From positions 1 through 6,911 of the forward strand of contig JAHZKQ010000198.1 of the NCBI GenBank assembly GCA_022600315.1: a stretch of 6,911 nucleotides of DNA, written 5' to 3'. The translations under genes and the position numbers were made by a program. Shown here piece by piece: positions 1 through 6,770 of this stretch. Each line of letters opens with the position of its first letter. Position 1 is the first letter of the stretch. This stretch comes from Gammaproteobacteria bacterium (GTDB taxonomy: Bacteria; Pseudomonadota; Gammaproteobacteria; Coxiellales; Coxiellaceae). The notes beneath the pieces were generated by a model. It was not told the DNA's origin. It searched no databases and worked only from the letters and a program-made list of their open reading frames with translations.

Positions 1-440
1 GAATCATTAGCAATATAATTTAAAATTTTCTGCCAAGCCGCTTGATCTGGAATATGGGCTTGATAAGGAAAACTGCGTCGAAAACAATAGCGACAGTTCA
101 CCGCGCAACTGCCAGCCATAGTTAATAACACTCGGCCGAAATATTTATGCAATAATCCAGGCACTGGCGAAGCGGCTTGTTCTTGTAACGGATCGGGGCT
201 GTAACCTGGCATTGAAATTAATTCATCCACCTGTGGCAAAACCTGCAATAATAGTGGATCTTTAAAGTTGCCTGGTTTGATGCGCTGAATAAAACTGCGT
301 GGTATGCGCAATTTAAACGTTTGCCCGGCTGCCATGATATCATCCAGTATTGACACGGGTAGTTGTAATAAGCTGAGCAACTCTGCAGGATCAGTCACGA
401 CCTCACGTAATTGTTGTTGCCAATCGCTGGATGTGAGCAT
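1..440 (-). CDS. epmB: EpmB, EF-P beta-lysylation lysine 2,3-aminomutase (5' part only)
   Basis: This is the N-terminal 146 residues of a radical-SAM lysine 2,3-aminomutase; the rest lies beyond the left edge (the whole protein is usually about 340 residues). In the known pathway EpmB converts (S)-alpha-lysine to (R)-beta-lysine, which EpmA attaches to a conserved lysine of elongation factor P, helping ribosomes through polyproline stretches. Seen directly: the family-typical run PGLLHKYFGRVLL (residues 94-106), then the iron-sulfur motif CxxxCxxC as C112, C116, C119 in CAVNCRYCFRR, and FPY just after. An IPRSFIQRI segment (46-54) also matches the EpmB N-terminal region. The ATG at 438-440 is chosen because it gives the usual N-terminus (LTSSDWQQQL); no good Shine-Dalgarno is visible before it. 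The PLP-binding lysine and the C-terminal region are outside the window. It is transcribed divergently from the binding-protein gene. Confidence 0.93.
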   Translation of the reverse strand, partial: MLTSSDWQQQLREVVTDPAELLSLLQLPVSILDDIMAAGQTFKLRIPRSFIQRIKPGNFKDPLLLQVLPQVDELISMPGYSPDPLQEQAASPVPGLLHKYFGRVLLTMAGSCAVNCRYCFRRSFPYQAHIPDQAAWQKILNYIAND

Positions 441-451
441 GCTATTAAATC

Positions 452-460
452 TGCTAAACT
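452..460 (+). promoter_or_regulatory. Possible extended -10 promoter for the binding-protein gene
   Basis: The 41-bp divergent spacer (441-481) must carry signals for both flanking genes unless they lie inside the coding regions. On the plus strand an extended -10 element TGCTAAACT (two mismatches to TATAAT in the hexamer) lies 21 bp before the ATG at 482. There is no convincing -35 at 16-18 bp. TTGCCA at 418-423 is too far for this hexamer but would sit 19 bp before TATTAA (443-448). No clear minus-strand promoter for epmB was found. This is a weak call from inspection only. Confidence 0.25.
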
Positions 461-481
461 AAGGGTCTCTACCTTACAATA

Positions 482-2632
482 ATGCGAGCCAGGATGCGAC
501 TTTATTTTATACTATTATTGTTAGTGCTGAATATCAGCTTTGCCCAATCCTGGAATAATCCACACTTAAACAGCCAGCAGAATATTCGCTTTGGTGCCTT
601 TAGCGGGCCGCCCAAAACCTTAGACCCCGCACGCGCCTACTCATCCGATGAAACCCTATTTCTAGCCCAGATCTATGAACCGCCACTACAATATCATTAT
701 CTACAAAGGCCGTTTAAGTTAGTGCCACTTACCACTACTCAACCACCAACGGTCACCTACCTTGATAAAACCGGCAAGGTCTTGGCTGATAATGCACCAG
801 CAAAAGATGTTGCTTACAGTCAATACGATATTTATATTAAACCCAATATTTATTATCAACCCCATCCCGCCTTGGCAAAAGATACGCAAGGCCATTATTT
901 ATATCATCACTTAACCCGCCAACAAATTGCTAACATTCACAAATTCGCTGACTTTAAAAAGAATGGCACTCGCGAATTAACTGCCGATGATTATGTGCAT
1001 GAAATTAAGCGCCTAGCCTTACCACAATTAAATTCACCGATTTTAAATTTAATGAGTAAACACATTATTGGTCTAAAAGATTATGCGAAAAAATTACAAG
1101 CCATTAACAATTCAGCGCTTAATATTGATTTGCGCAAATACCCTTTAAAGGGCGTAAAAACCTTAGGGCGCTACCATTACCGCATCACCATTAAAGGTAA
1201 ATATCCGCCGTTTTTATATTGGCTTGCCATGCCATTTTTTGCCCCTGTACCTTGGGAGGCCGATGCTTTTTATAATCAACCAGGATTAAAGCAAAAAAAT
1301 ATTTCCATGGATTGGTACCCCATTGGCACTGGACCGTATTATCTCAGTGAAAATAATCCTAATAAACAAATGGTATTATCCCGCAACCCAAATTTTCATC
1401 AAGAATATTATCCAACTACGGGCGAGCCCACCGATCTTGCCAAAGGCTATTTACAAGATGCCGGCAAGCGCTTGCCATTTATCGATAAGTTTGTGTTTAG
1501 TTTGGATAAAGAAACCATTCCACGCTGGAATAAATTCCTACAAGGTTATTATGATAAATCAGGAATTAGTGGCGATAGTTTTGACCAAGCCATTCAGCTG
1601 GGACCTAATGGCAAGCCGGAACTGACTCCAGCGATGAAAAAACTCGGCATTCAACTGCAAACCACCGTAAATCCTGCATTATTTTATTTAGGATTTAATA
1701 TGCATGATAGCGTGGTGGGTGGTCATAGTGAAAAGGCGCGTAAACTGCGATTGGCAATTTCAATTGCCATTGACTACGAAGAATATATTGCGATCTTTTT
1801 AAATGGTCGTGGCGTACCAGCACATGGGCCTATCCCACCGGCGATTTTTGGCTTTGAAAAAGGCCAGGCGGGAATTAATCACGTGGTGTATTTTTGGGAT
1901 GGAAAAGCCAAACGCAAACCACTTAAGGTAGCAAAAAAATTATTAACAGAAGCTGGTTTTCCAGGTGGCATTAACCCTAAAACTGGTCGACCACTTATTT
2001 TAAATTATGATGCCACCACATCTGGTAGCCCAGATGATAAAGCACATTATAATTGGCTGCGCAAACAGTTTGCCAAGCTTGGGATTAAATTAAATATTCG
2101 TGCCACTTTATACAATCGTTTTCAACAAAAAGTTCGCCAAGGTGGTGCGCAAATTTTTTCTTGGGGCTGGTTGGCCGATTACCCTGACCCAGAAAACTTT
2201 TTATTTTTATTCTATGGTCCAAATGCTAAAGTCAAACATGGCGGCGAAAACGCCACCAATTATCAAAACGCCGAGTATGATAAACTCTTTGAAAAAATGC
2301 GCAGTCTGCCTAATGGCCCTGAACGACAAGCGATTATAAAAAAAATGGTTGCCTTATTGCGCCATGACAATCCATTGGTCTGGGGCTATCATCCGATTAA
2401 TTTTACCCTCAGCCATCAATGGAACCGCCCCGGCAAACCGCATGCAATCGCCAATAACACTTTGAAATATGAACGCCTAAATCCAAAACTGCGCAGCAAA
2501 TTACAAAAAGAGTGGAACCAACCCATACTCTGGCCATTGTGGGTGCTGTTGGGATTTATTGTGATATTATTATTACCACTGATTATCACTTACTGGTGGC
2601 GCCAACGGCACCCTAATGTGAGGCGGTATTGA
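482..2632 (+). CDS. Family 5 ABC-importer substrate-binding protein with C-terminal membrane anchor
   Basis: A 716-residue solute-binding protein of the SBP_bac_5 (OppA/DppA/YejA) type, expected to capture oligopeptides or a similar ligand in the periplasm. A signal peptide is visible (basic MRARMR, then a hydrophobic core and SFAQS, likely cleaved after FAQ or nearby). Family hallmarks follow in order: a FGAFSGPPKTLDPA-type opening near residue 37, the IGTGPYYL segment (281-288) followed by RNPNFH, RKLRLAISIAID (420-431) followed by GRGVPAHGPIPP, a LTEAGFPGG segment (488-496), and SWGWLADYPDPENF (560-573). The unusual part is the end: after about residue 681 there is one strong hydrophobic span (about 683-705) and then a basic tail, WWRQRHPNVRRY, which predicts an inner-membrane anchor with a cytoplasmic C-terminus. 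At 716 residues it is longer than the roughly 540 of soluble OppA. The start could be 482 or the in-frame ATG at 494; neither has a clear Shine-Dalgarno. The permeases it should serve follow after one intervening gene. Ligand specificity cannot be read from the sequence. Confidence 0.9.
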   Translation: MRARMRLYFILLLLVLNISFAQSWNNPHLNSQQNIRFGAFSGPPKTLDPARAYSSDETLFLAQIYEPPLQYHYLQRPFKLVPLTTTQPPTVTYLDKTGKVLADNAPAKDVAYSQYDIYIKPNIYYQPHPALAKDTQGHYLYHHLTRQQIANIHKFADFKKNGTRELTADDYVHEIKRLALPQLNSPILNLMSKHIIGLKDYAKKLQAINNSALNIDLRKYPLKGVKTLGRYHYRITIKGKYPPFLYWLAMPFFAPVPWEADAFYNQPGLKQKNISMDWYPIGTGPYYLSENNPNKQMVLSRNPNFHQEYYPTTGEPTDLAKGYLQDAGKRLPFIDKFVFSLDKETIPRWNKFLQGYYDKSGISGDSFDQAIQLGPNGKPELTPAMKKLGIQLQTTVNPALFYLGFNMHDSVVGGHSEKARKLRLAISIAIDYEEYIAIFLNGRGVPAHGPIPPAIFGFEKGQAGINHVVYFWDGKAKRKPLKVAKKLLTEAGFPGGINPKTGRPLILNYDATTSGSPDDKAHYNWLRKQFAKLGIKLNIRATLYNRFQQKVRQGGAQIFSWGWLADYPDPENFLFLFYGPNAKVKHGGENATNYQNAEYDKLFEKMRSLPNGPERQAIIKKMVALLRHDNPLVWGYHPINFTLSHQWNRPGKPHAIANNTLKYERLNPKLRSKLQKEWNQPILWPLWVLLGFIVILLLPLIITYWWRQRHPNVRRY

Positions 2633-2658
2633 GCTGTGATCGCCATTTATCCATAAAT

Positions 2659-2694
2659 TTTGCGTCGTATTTTCATGTTATTTGCGTCGCATTT
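2659..2694. repeat. Direct repeat TTTGCGTCGYATTT x2, candidate operator
   Basis: Two 14-bp copies, at 2659-2672 and 2681-2694, differ at one base and lie exactly 22 bp apart, about two helical turns. The core of the second copy, TGCGTCGCA, is a perfect odd-centred inverted repeat; the first, TGCGTCGTA, is one base off. The pair lies between the stop of the binding-protein gene and the predicted -35 of the regulator-like gene. That is where a dimeric regulator could bind, possibly the winged-helix protein encoded just downstream. The operator role is inference from position and symmetry. Confidence 0.45.
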
Positions 2695-2696
2695 AT

Positions 2697-2724
2697 TTGA
2701 TATTCTCCTAATATCTGTTAGAAT
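2697..2724 (+). promoter_or_regulatory. Predicted sigma70 promoter of the regulator-like gene
   Basis: TTGATA (2697-2702) and TAGAAT (2719-2724) are separated by 16 bp; the -10 has one mismatch and the -35 two mismatches to the sigma70 consensus. Transcription would begin around 2730-2732, at or next to the ATG at 2732, so the transcript would be leaderless or nearly so. This agrees with the lack of a Shine-Dalgarno before that ATG. The promoter would also serve the two overlapping permease genes downstream. Called by eye only. Confidence 0.45.
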
Positions 2725-2731
2725 TATCTGT

Positions 2732-4093
2732 ATGAGTAAAGACCCTATAGACATTATACTTTCTGCAGGCGAAAGCTTATTCATTGAATTTAAAGAAAAA
2801 TCTTCCAATCTTGATCGTGAAATAGTCGCTTTTGCCAATGCCCAGGGCGGCTCTATCTTATTAGGAGTCAATGACGCCGGAGACATTACTGGCTTGAAAG
2901 TCGATAACCGACTCAAAAGCCAACTCACTGATATCGCTCGCAACTGCGACCCAAGCATCCCTATTCAAATAATATCGCATAAAAATAATGAAGTGCTTGA
3001 GGTAAAAGTTCCCGAAGGATTAGATAAACCCTACCGCTGCAAAGATGGTTTCTTTCTTCGCAATGGTCCAAGCTCACAGAAATTAAAACGTGATGAAATT
3101 CTGGCAATCATTCAAACCACGAACCATTTACAATTTGATAATGCGACTAACACACGCTTTCATTACCCACAAGATTTCTGCGCATCGCAATTACAAGAAT
3201 ATTTAAAACGCTGCGAAATAGGAGCATCATTTTCTGTAGAAGATATATTACTTAGCCTAAATACAGCAACATACAAAAAAAATAAACTCGTCCTTAACAA
3301 TACAGGAGTTTTGTTCTTTGCAGAAAATCCTCAGCTTTTTTTTCCGGAAAGCTTTATCACTTGCGTGAAATATAAAACAACAGATCGTTTTTCTATTATT
3401 GATAAAAAAGATTTCTTAGGCTCTCCCATCACACAAATCGAACAAACAATGTCTTTTCTGATGTCACACATCCCCTCAGAAGTCAGTATCCCCACTGATA
3501 GCTCAAACCATTTAGGGAGAAGAAAGGACATTTATGACTACCCACTTGTTGCATTAAGGGAAGCCATTGTTAATGCCGTTACACATCGTGATTACCTCTA
3601 TACGGGTTCACGTGTTTATGTTCATCTTTTCCCTGACTGCATTGAAATAGAAAATCCTGGGGGGTTATACTTTGGACTGACCATGGATAAGCTTGGGAAA
3701 CGCAGCGTAAGAAGAAATCCATTGATTGCAGATCTACTCCATCGAGCAAAATATATTGAACGTGTAGGCAGTGGCTTTGACCGGATGAAACAATCCCTAA
3801 AAGAAAACAATAACCCTGATATGGACGTGGTCGCAACTAATTTTTTCAATATTCGCTTTTATCCTCGGATTAAAAAAACAGCGCTTTTAGGCCTATCAAA
3901 TCGGCAACGCCAAATTTATCTTATTATTAAAGAGCAAAAAAAAATCGCCAAAAAAGAATTGGCACTTTTTCTACAGGTCAGTGATGACACGGTTATTCGG
4001 GAACTTAACCAGCTTATTAATTTGGGACTTATACAAAAAATTGGCCAAGGGAAGGCTACTGTTTATACACTAGTGACGGATGACACATGCTAG
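2732..4093 (+). CDS. AlbA_2 / GHKL ATPase-like / winged-helix putative transcriptional regulator
   Basis: A 453-residue protein with the standard three-part build of the family often annotated as 'RecG-like' or 'putative DNA-binding domain-containing protein'. An N-terminal AlbA_2 (Schlafen-like) domain covers about residues 10-120, with ESLFIEFKEK (14-23), AFANAQGGSILLGVND (33-48) and FFLRNGPSSQKL (107-118). A GHKL-like ATP-binding module (HATPase_c_4 type) follows, with the N-box-like ALREAIVNAVTHRDY (274-288), IEIENPGGL (304-312) and YIERVGSGFDRM (341-352). A winged helix-turn-helix covers about 388-446, with LSNRQRQIYLIIKEQ and a recognition-helix-like SDDTVIRELNQL stretch. The ATG at 2732 is preferred because family similarity begins there; an upstream in-frame TTG at 2660 would add 24 residues lying over the repeat and promoter. 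Its last 7 nt overlap the next permease gene, suggesting translational coupling. Its role is probably DNA-binding control of neighbours. Some AlbA_2 proteins act on RNA or in defence, and that cannot be excluded. Confidence 0.85.
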   Translation: MSKDPIDIILSAGESLFIEFKEKSSNLDREIVAFANAQGGSILLGVNDAGDITGLKVDNRLKSQLTDIARNCDPSIPIQIISHKNNEVLEVKVPEGLDKPYRCKDGFFLRNGPSSQKLKRDEILAIIQTTNHLQFDNATNTRFHYPQDFCASQLQEYLKRCEIGASFSVEDILLSLNTATYKKNKLVLNNTGVLFFAENPQLFFPESFITCVKYKTTDRFSIIDKKDFLGSPITQIEQTMSFLMSHIPSEVSIPTDSSNHLGRRKDIYDYPLVALREAIVNAVTHRDYLYTGSRVYVHLFPDCIEIENPGGLYFGLTMDKLGKRSVRRNPLIADLLHRAKYIERVGSGFDRMKQSLKENNNPDMDVVATNFFNIRFYPRIKKTALLGLSNRQRQIYLIIKEQKKIAKKELALFLQVSDDTVIRELNQLINLGLIQKIGQGKATVYTLVTDDTC

Positions 4094-5067
4094 CTTATAT
4101 TATTCGCCGAATTATTTACGCCATCCCTATTTTAATTGGGGTCAATCTTATTACCTTCTTATTATTTTTTACGGTTAACTCACCGGCCGATATGGCGCGC
4201 ATGCAGCTTGGTAATAAACATGTCACAGAAACCGCGATTAAAAACTGGCAACATCAGCACGGTTATGATAAGCCCTTATTTTTTAATCATGCCAAACACG
4301 GCCTTGAAAAAATTAGTGATACTTTGTTTTTCACTAAATCAATGGGCTTATTTTTATTTAAATTTGGTAACTCGGTACAAGGTCGTAATATCGGCAAAGA
4401 TATTAGTGAGCGCATGTGGCCAAGCTTAGCTTTAGCGATTCCTACTTTAATTGTGGGCCTTTGTATTAATATTACTTTTGCCTTATTAATCGCGCTATTT
4501 CGTGGCAGCCTATTTGATACTTTCAGCATGATTGTTTGCGTTATTATGATGTCGATCTCCGGATTATTCTATATTATTATCGGCCAATATCTATTCGCAA
4601 AATTATTGCGTTTAGTGCCCGTATCGGGTTATCACAGTGGTTTTGCGGCGATTAAGTTTTTAATTTTGCCAGTAGCGGTTGGTGTGATTAGTGGTATTGG
4701 CGCTGCCACGCGCTGGTATCGAACAATCTTCTTAGAAGAGCTGCATAAAGATTATGTGCGCACCGCTCGAGCTAAAGGCTTATCTGAACTGGCGGTATTG
4801 TTTAAGCACGTTTTAAAAAACGGTCTATTACCAATTTTAACCGGCGTGGTGGTGATTATTCCAACTTTATTCTTGGGTAGCTTAATCATGGAATCTTTTT
4901 TCGGCATTCCAGGTTTAGGCAGTTACACCATCGATGCCATTAATCATCAGGACTTTGATATTGTTCGAGTGATGGTGTACTTAGGCACACTGCTCTACAT
5001 TATTGGATTAATTTTAACGGATATTTCCTATAGCTGGGTTGATCCACGAGTGAGATTGGGACGTTAA
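4087..5067 (+). CDS. OppB/DppB-type ABC importer permease
   Basis: A 326-residue inner-membrane permease of the peptide/nickel BPD_transp_1 family, one of two subunits that form the transport channel. It opens with the family-typical YIIRRIIYAIPILIGVN and first membrane helix (about residues 9-28). A periplasmic loop follows, and then about five more helices. The cytoplasmic EAA loop that docks on the ATPase is clear: EELHKDYVRTARAKGLSEL (217-235) with the invariant G231. FFGIPGLGSYTIDAI and the end SWVDPRVRLG are also typical of the family. Length is normal for OppB/DppB (about 306-340). The ATG lies inside the last codons of the regulator-like gene (7-nt overlap ATGCTAG), with only a weak GACGGA ribosome site at 4075-4080. 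The stop overlaps the start of the next gene by 1 nt. Together these indicate co-translation of regulator, this permease and the next one. Substrate is unknown; YejB-, OppB- or DppB-like cannot be told apart here. Confidence 0.92.
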   Translation: MLAYIIRRIIYAIPILIGVNLITFLLFFTVNSPADMARMQLGNKHVTETAIKNWQHQHGYDKPLFFNHAKHGLEKISDTLFFTKSMGLFLFKFGNSVQGRNIGKDISERMWPSLALAIPTLIVGLCINITFALLIALFRGSLFDTFSMIVCVIMMSISGLFYIIIGQYLFAKLLRLVPVSGYHSGFAAIKFLILPVAVGVISGIGAATRWYRTIFLEELHKDYVRTARAKGLSELAVLFKHVLKNGLLPILTGVVVIIPTLFLGSLIMESFFGIPGLGSYTIDAINHQDFDIVRVMVYLGTLLYIIGLILTDISYSWVDPRVRLGR

Positions 5068-6470
5068 TGCAAATTCATTTAGCCATGTTAGTCAGTGATT
5101 GGTTAATCTACGGATTAGCTTTCGTCGCCATTATTGCCATCATAATGATGGCGCGCCAACCACATTTACGCGAACCGTGGCATCGCGTATTTACTAGCCG
5201 CATCGGCATGCTAACCTTAGTGGTATTGTTATTTTATGTTCTTATTGGTTTGCTAGACTCAATTCACTTGCAAATTGATTATAAAAGCCCTCAACCTAAC
5301 CAACAAGCTTCGCGCATTGTTAGTGCTTTAGATTTAATTATCAGTCCACTTGGGCAACAAGATGAAAAAACTTATTCAGCGCCATTTGCTAGTCGGCTTT
5401 TTAGCAAGGCCACAATTCATAAAAATGGCAAAGAAACTCGCGGCTACCCTAAGCTTAAGCTTGCTGGCCCAACCGGACAGCGCCCTAAAGCTGTTGATAT
5501 CGGCTTAAAGATTTTATGGGGTGGATTATTAGGTTTGGCAAGTTTTTTAATTATCGCCAGTCTATGGGTTAAATTAATTGCCGGCAAAGATCGCTGGTGG
5601 TTAAGTTTTAAAAAAATTATCACTGGGAATACCTATATTGCCTGGCGTGAAGCGATGATTATGTTCGGCATTATCTGGATCGTTATTTTTATTTTAGGAT
5701 TTCTTATTAAACATTATCACATCCTTGGCACTGAGAAAGTCGGTCGTGATGTATTCTATGAAGCCATTAAAAGCATTCGCACGGGGCTCTTGATTGGCAC
5801 TTTAACCAGCGTCTTTATGCTGCCCTTTGCTTTATTGCTTGGCACCATGGCAGGTTACTTTCGCGGCGTCATCGACGATATCATTCAATATATTTACACC
5901 ACTTTAAGTTCTATTCCTGGTGTATTATTAATTTCTGCAACAATTTTAGTGATGCAAGTTTTTATTGCCAATCACCCCGCCTTATTTCCTAATCTTATTC
6001 AACGCGCCGATGCCAGGCTATTGGCACTGTGTTTTATTCTAGGCATTACCAGTTGGGCCAGCCTATGCCGTCTGCTACGTGCAGAAACCTTAAAACTACG
6101 CGAGCAAGAATTTGTCTTGGCGGCACGCGCGTTGGGGGTTAGTCGCTTAAAAATTATTTGGCGACATATTATGCCTAATGTTATGCATATCGTATTAATT
6201 ACTATCGTGCTTGATTTTAGTGGCTTGGTATTAGCTGAAGCAGTGTTATCCTATGTTGGTGTTGGCGTTGATCCTACCACCATGAGCTGGGGCAATATGA
6301 TTAATAGCTCGCGCTTGGAGTTTGCTCGTGAACCCATTGTTTGGTGGCCACTACTGGCGGCATTAATTTTTATGTTTATTTTAGTGCTATGCGCTAATTT
6401 ATTTGCCGATAGCGTGCGCGATGCCTTTGACCCGCGCTTAAAGCAAGGATTTCAAAGAAACTCAAATTAA
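5067..6470 (+). CDS. OppC/DppC-type ABC importer permease with large insertion
   Basis: A 467-residue permease, the partner of the preceding gene and well above the roughly 300 residues usual for OppC/DppC. The conserved core is in the second half: HILGTEKVGRDVFYEAI (218-234), a GTMAGYFRGVIDDIIQYI segment, the EAA loop EQEFVLAARALGVSRLKIIW (346-365) with G357 for docking on the ATPase, and the closing SVRDAFDPRLKQ. The first half holds a membrane helix at about 12-29 and the family's usual first helix at about 46-63. About 140 extra residues then follow before the GTEKVGRD motif: a polar stretch (about 67-143), a helix (about 149-170), a short basic loop and another helix (about 196-216). The start is a TAATG junction with the previous stop. 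No ATPase gene follows; the gene instead ends tail to tail with a minus-strand fragment, overlapping its stop by 9 bp. Family assignment is firm, and the role of the insertion is unknown. Confidence 0.9.
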   Translation: MQIHLAMLVSDWLIYGLAFVAIIAIIMMARQPHLREPWHRVFTSRIGMLTLVVLLFYVLIGLLDSIHLQIDYKSPQPNQQASRIVSALDLIISPLGQQDEKTYSAPFASRLFSKATIHKNGKETRGYPKLKLAGPTGQRPKAVDIGLKILWGGLLGLASFLIIASLWVKLIAGKDRWWLSFKKIITGNTYIAWREAMIMFGIIWIVIFILGFLIKHYHILGTEKVGRDVFYEAIKSIRTGLLIGTLTSVFMLPFALLLGTMAGYFRGVIDDIIQYIYTTLSSIPGVLLISATILVMQVFIANHPALFPNLIQRADARLLALCFILGITSWASLCRLLRAETLKLREQEFVLAARALGVSRLKIIWRHIMPNVMHIVLITIVLDFSGLVLAEAVLSYVGVGVDPTTMSWGNMINSSRLEFAREPIVWWPLLAALIFMFILVLCANLFADSVRDAFDPRLKQGFQRNSN

Positions 6471-6770
6471 GTCTTTTAATAAATGAATGGCATTACAAAC
6501 TCGAATACCCTCTTTTGATAAGTAATCTTTTTTGCCTACCATCGAAATTTGCCAAGCCCGGCAGTCTGGAAAACGCTTTTTAAAATACTTTAAACTATCA
6601 CTAATACTGACACTATCCCACTTACACTCTATTGCCATAATTGGTTGGTTATCTTCAGTAATAATGAAATCTACTTCACGACGATCCACATCTCGAAAAT
6701 AACGCAGCTCAAGATCTCTGGCTTTGGTATCTACTTCAAATTGCACCCATTTCAAAAGGTGTACTGCCAC
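6462..6770 (-). pseudogene. C-terminal fragment of an AAA_14/DUF4143-family ATPase
   Basis: About 100 codons read as the C-terminal end of the AAA ATPase + DUF4143 family, whose members are usually near 400 residues. Recognisable elements in order are a VAVHLLKWVQF start, LELRYFRDVDRREVDFII, MAIECKWDSVSISDSLKYF, and a terminal AIHLLKDL. The stop (TGA at 6462-6464) lies where the family normally ends, so the 3' end is intact. The 5' end is not: the ATPase part with Walker motifs is absent, and upstream of about 6770 the frame changes to sequence unlike the family. The frame stays open to a GTG at 6827 and beyond to stop codons near the window end, but that extension looks like the antisense of the beta-rich stretch on the other strand. 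Family members are poorly characterised; the PD-(D/E)xK-like EVDF...ECK pattern is visible. It may be a true remnant, or a whole gene cut by an assembly join. Confidence 0.7.

Noticed and set aside
2660..2731. TTG start giving the regulator-like protein 24 more residues
   Set aside because: The extra segment has no family similarity, covers the direct repeat and the predicted promoter, and lacks a ribosome site; the ATG at 2732 fits the family start.
2647..2958. Minus-strand reading frame of 103 codons across the start of the regulator-like gene
   Set aside because: It overlaps the conserved AlbA_2 region in antisense, has no family features, and would run through the promoter and repeat.
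3579..3849. Two overlapping minus-strand reading frames inside the regulator-like gene
   Set aside because: Both lie wholly within the well-supported plus-strand gene, show no recognisable domain and have no ribosome site; they are chance frames.
5449..5462. Tandem AAGCTT units
   Set aside because: A short coincidence encoding Lys-Leu-Lys-Leu inside the second permease; no larger repeat structure surrounds it.
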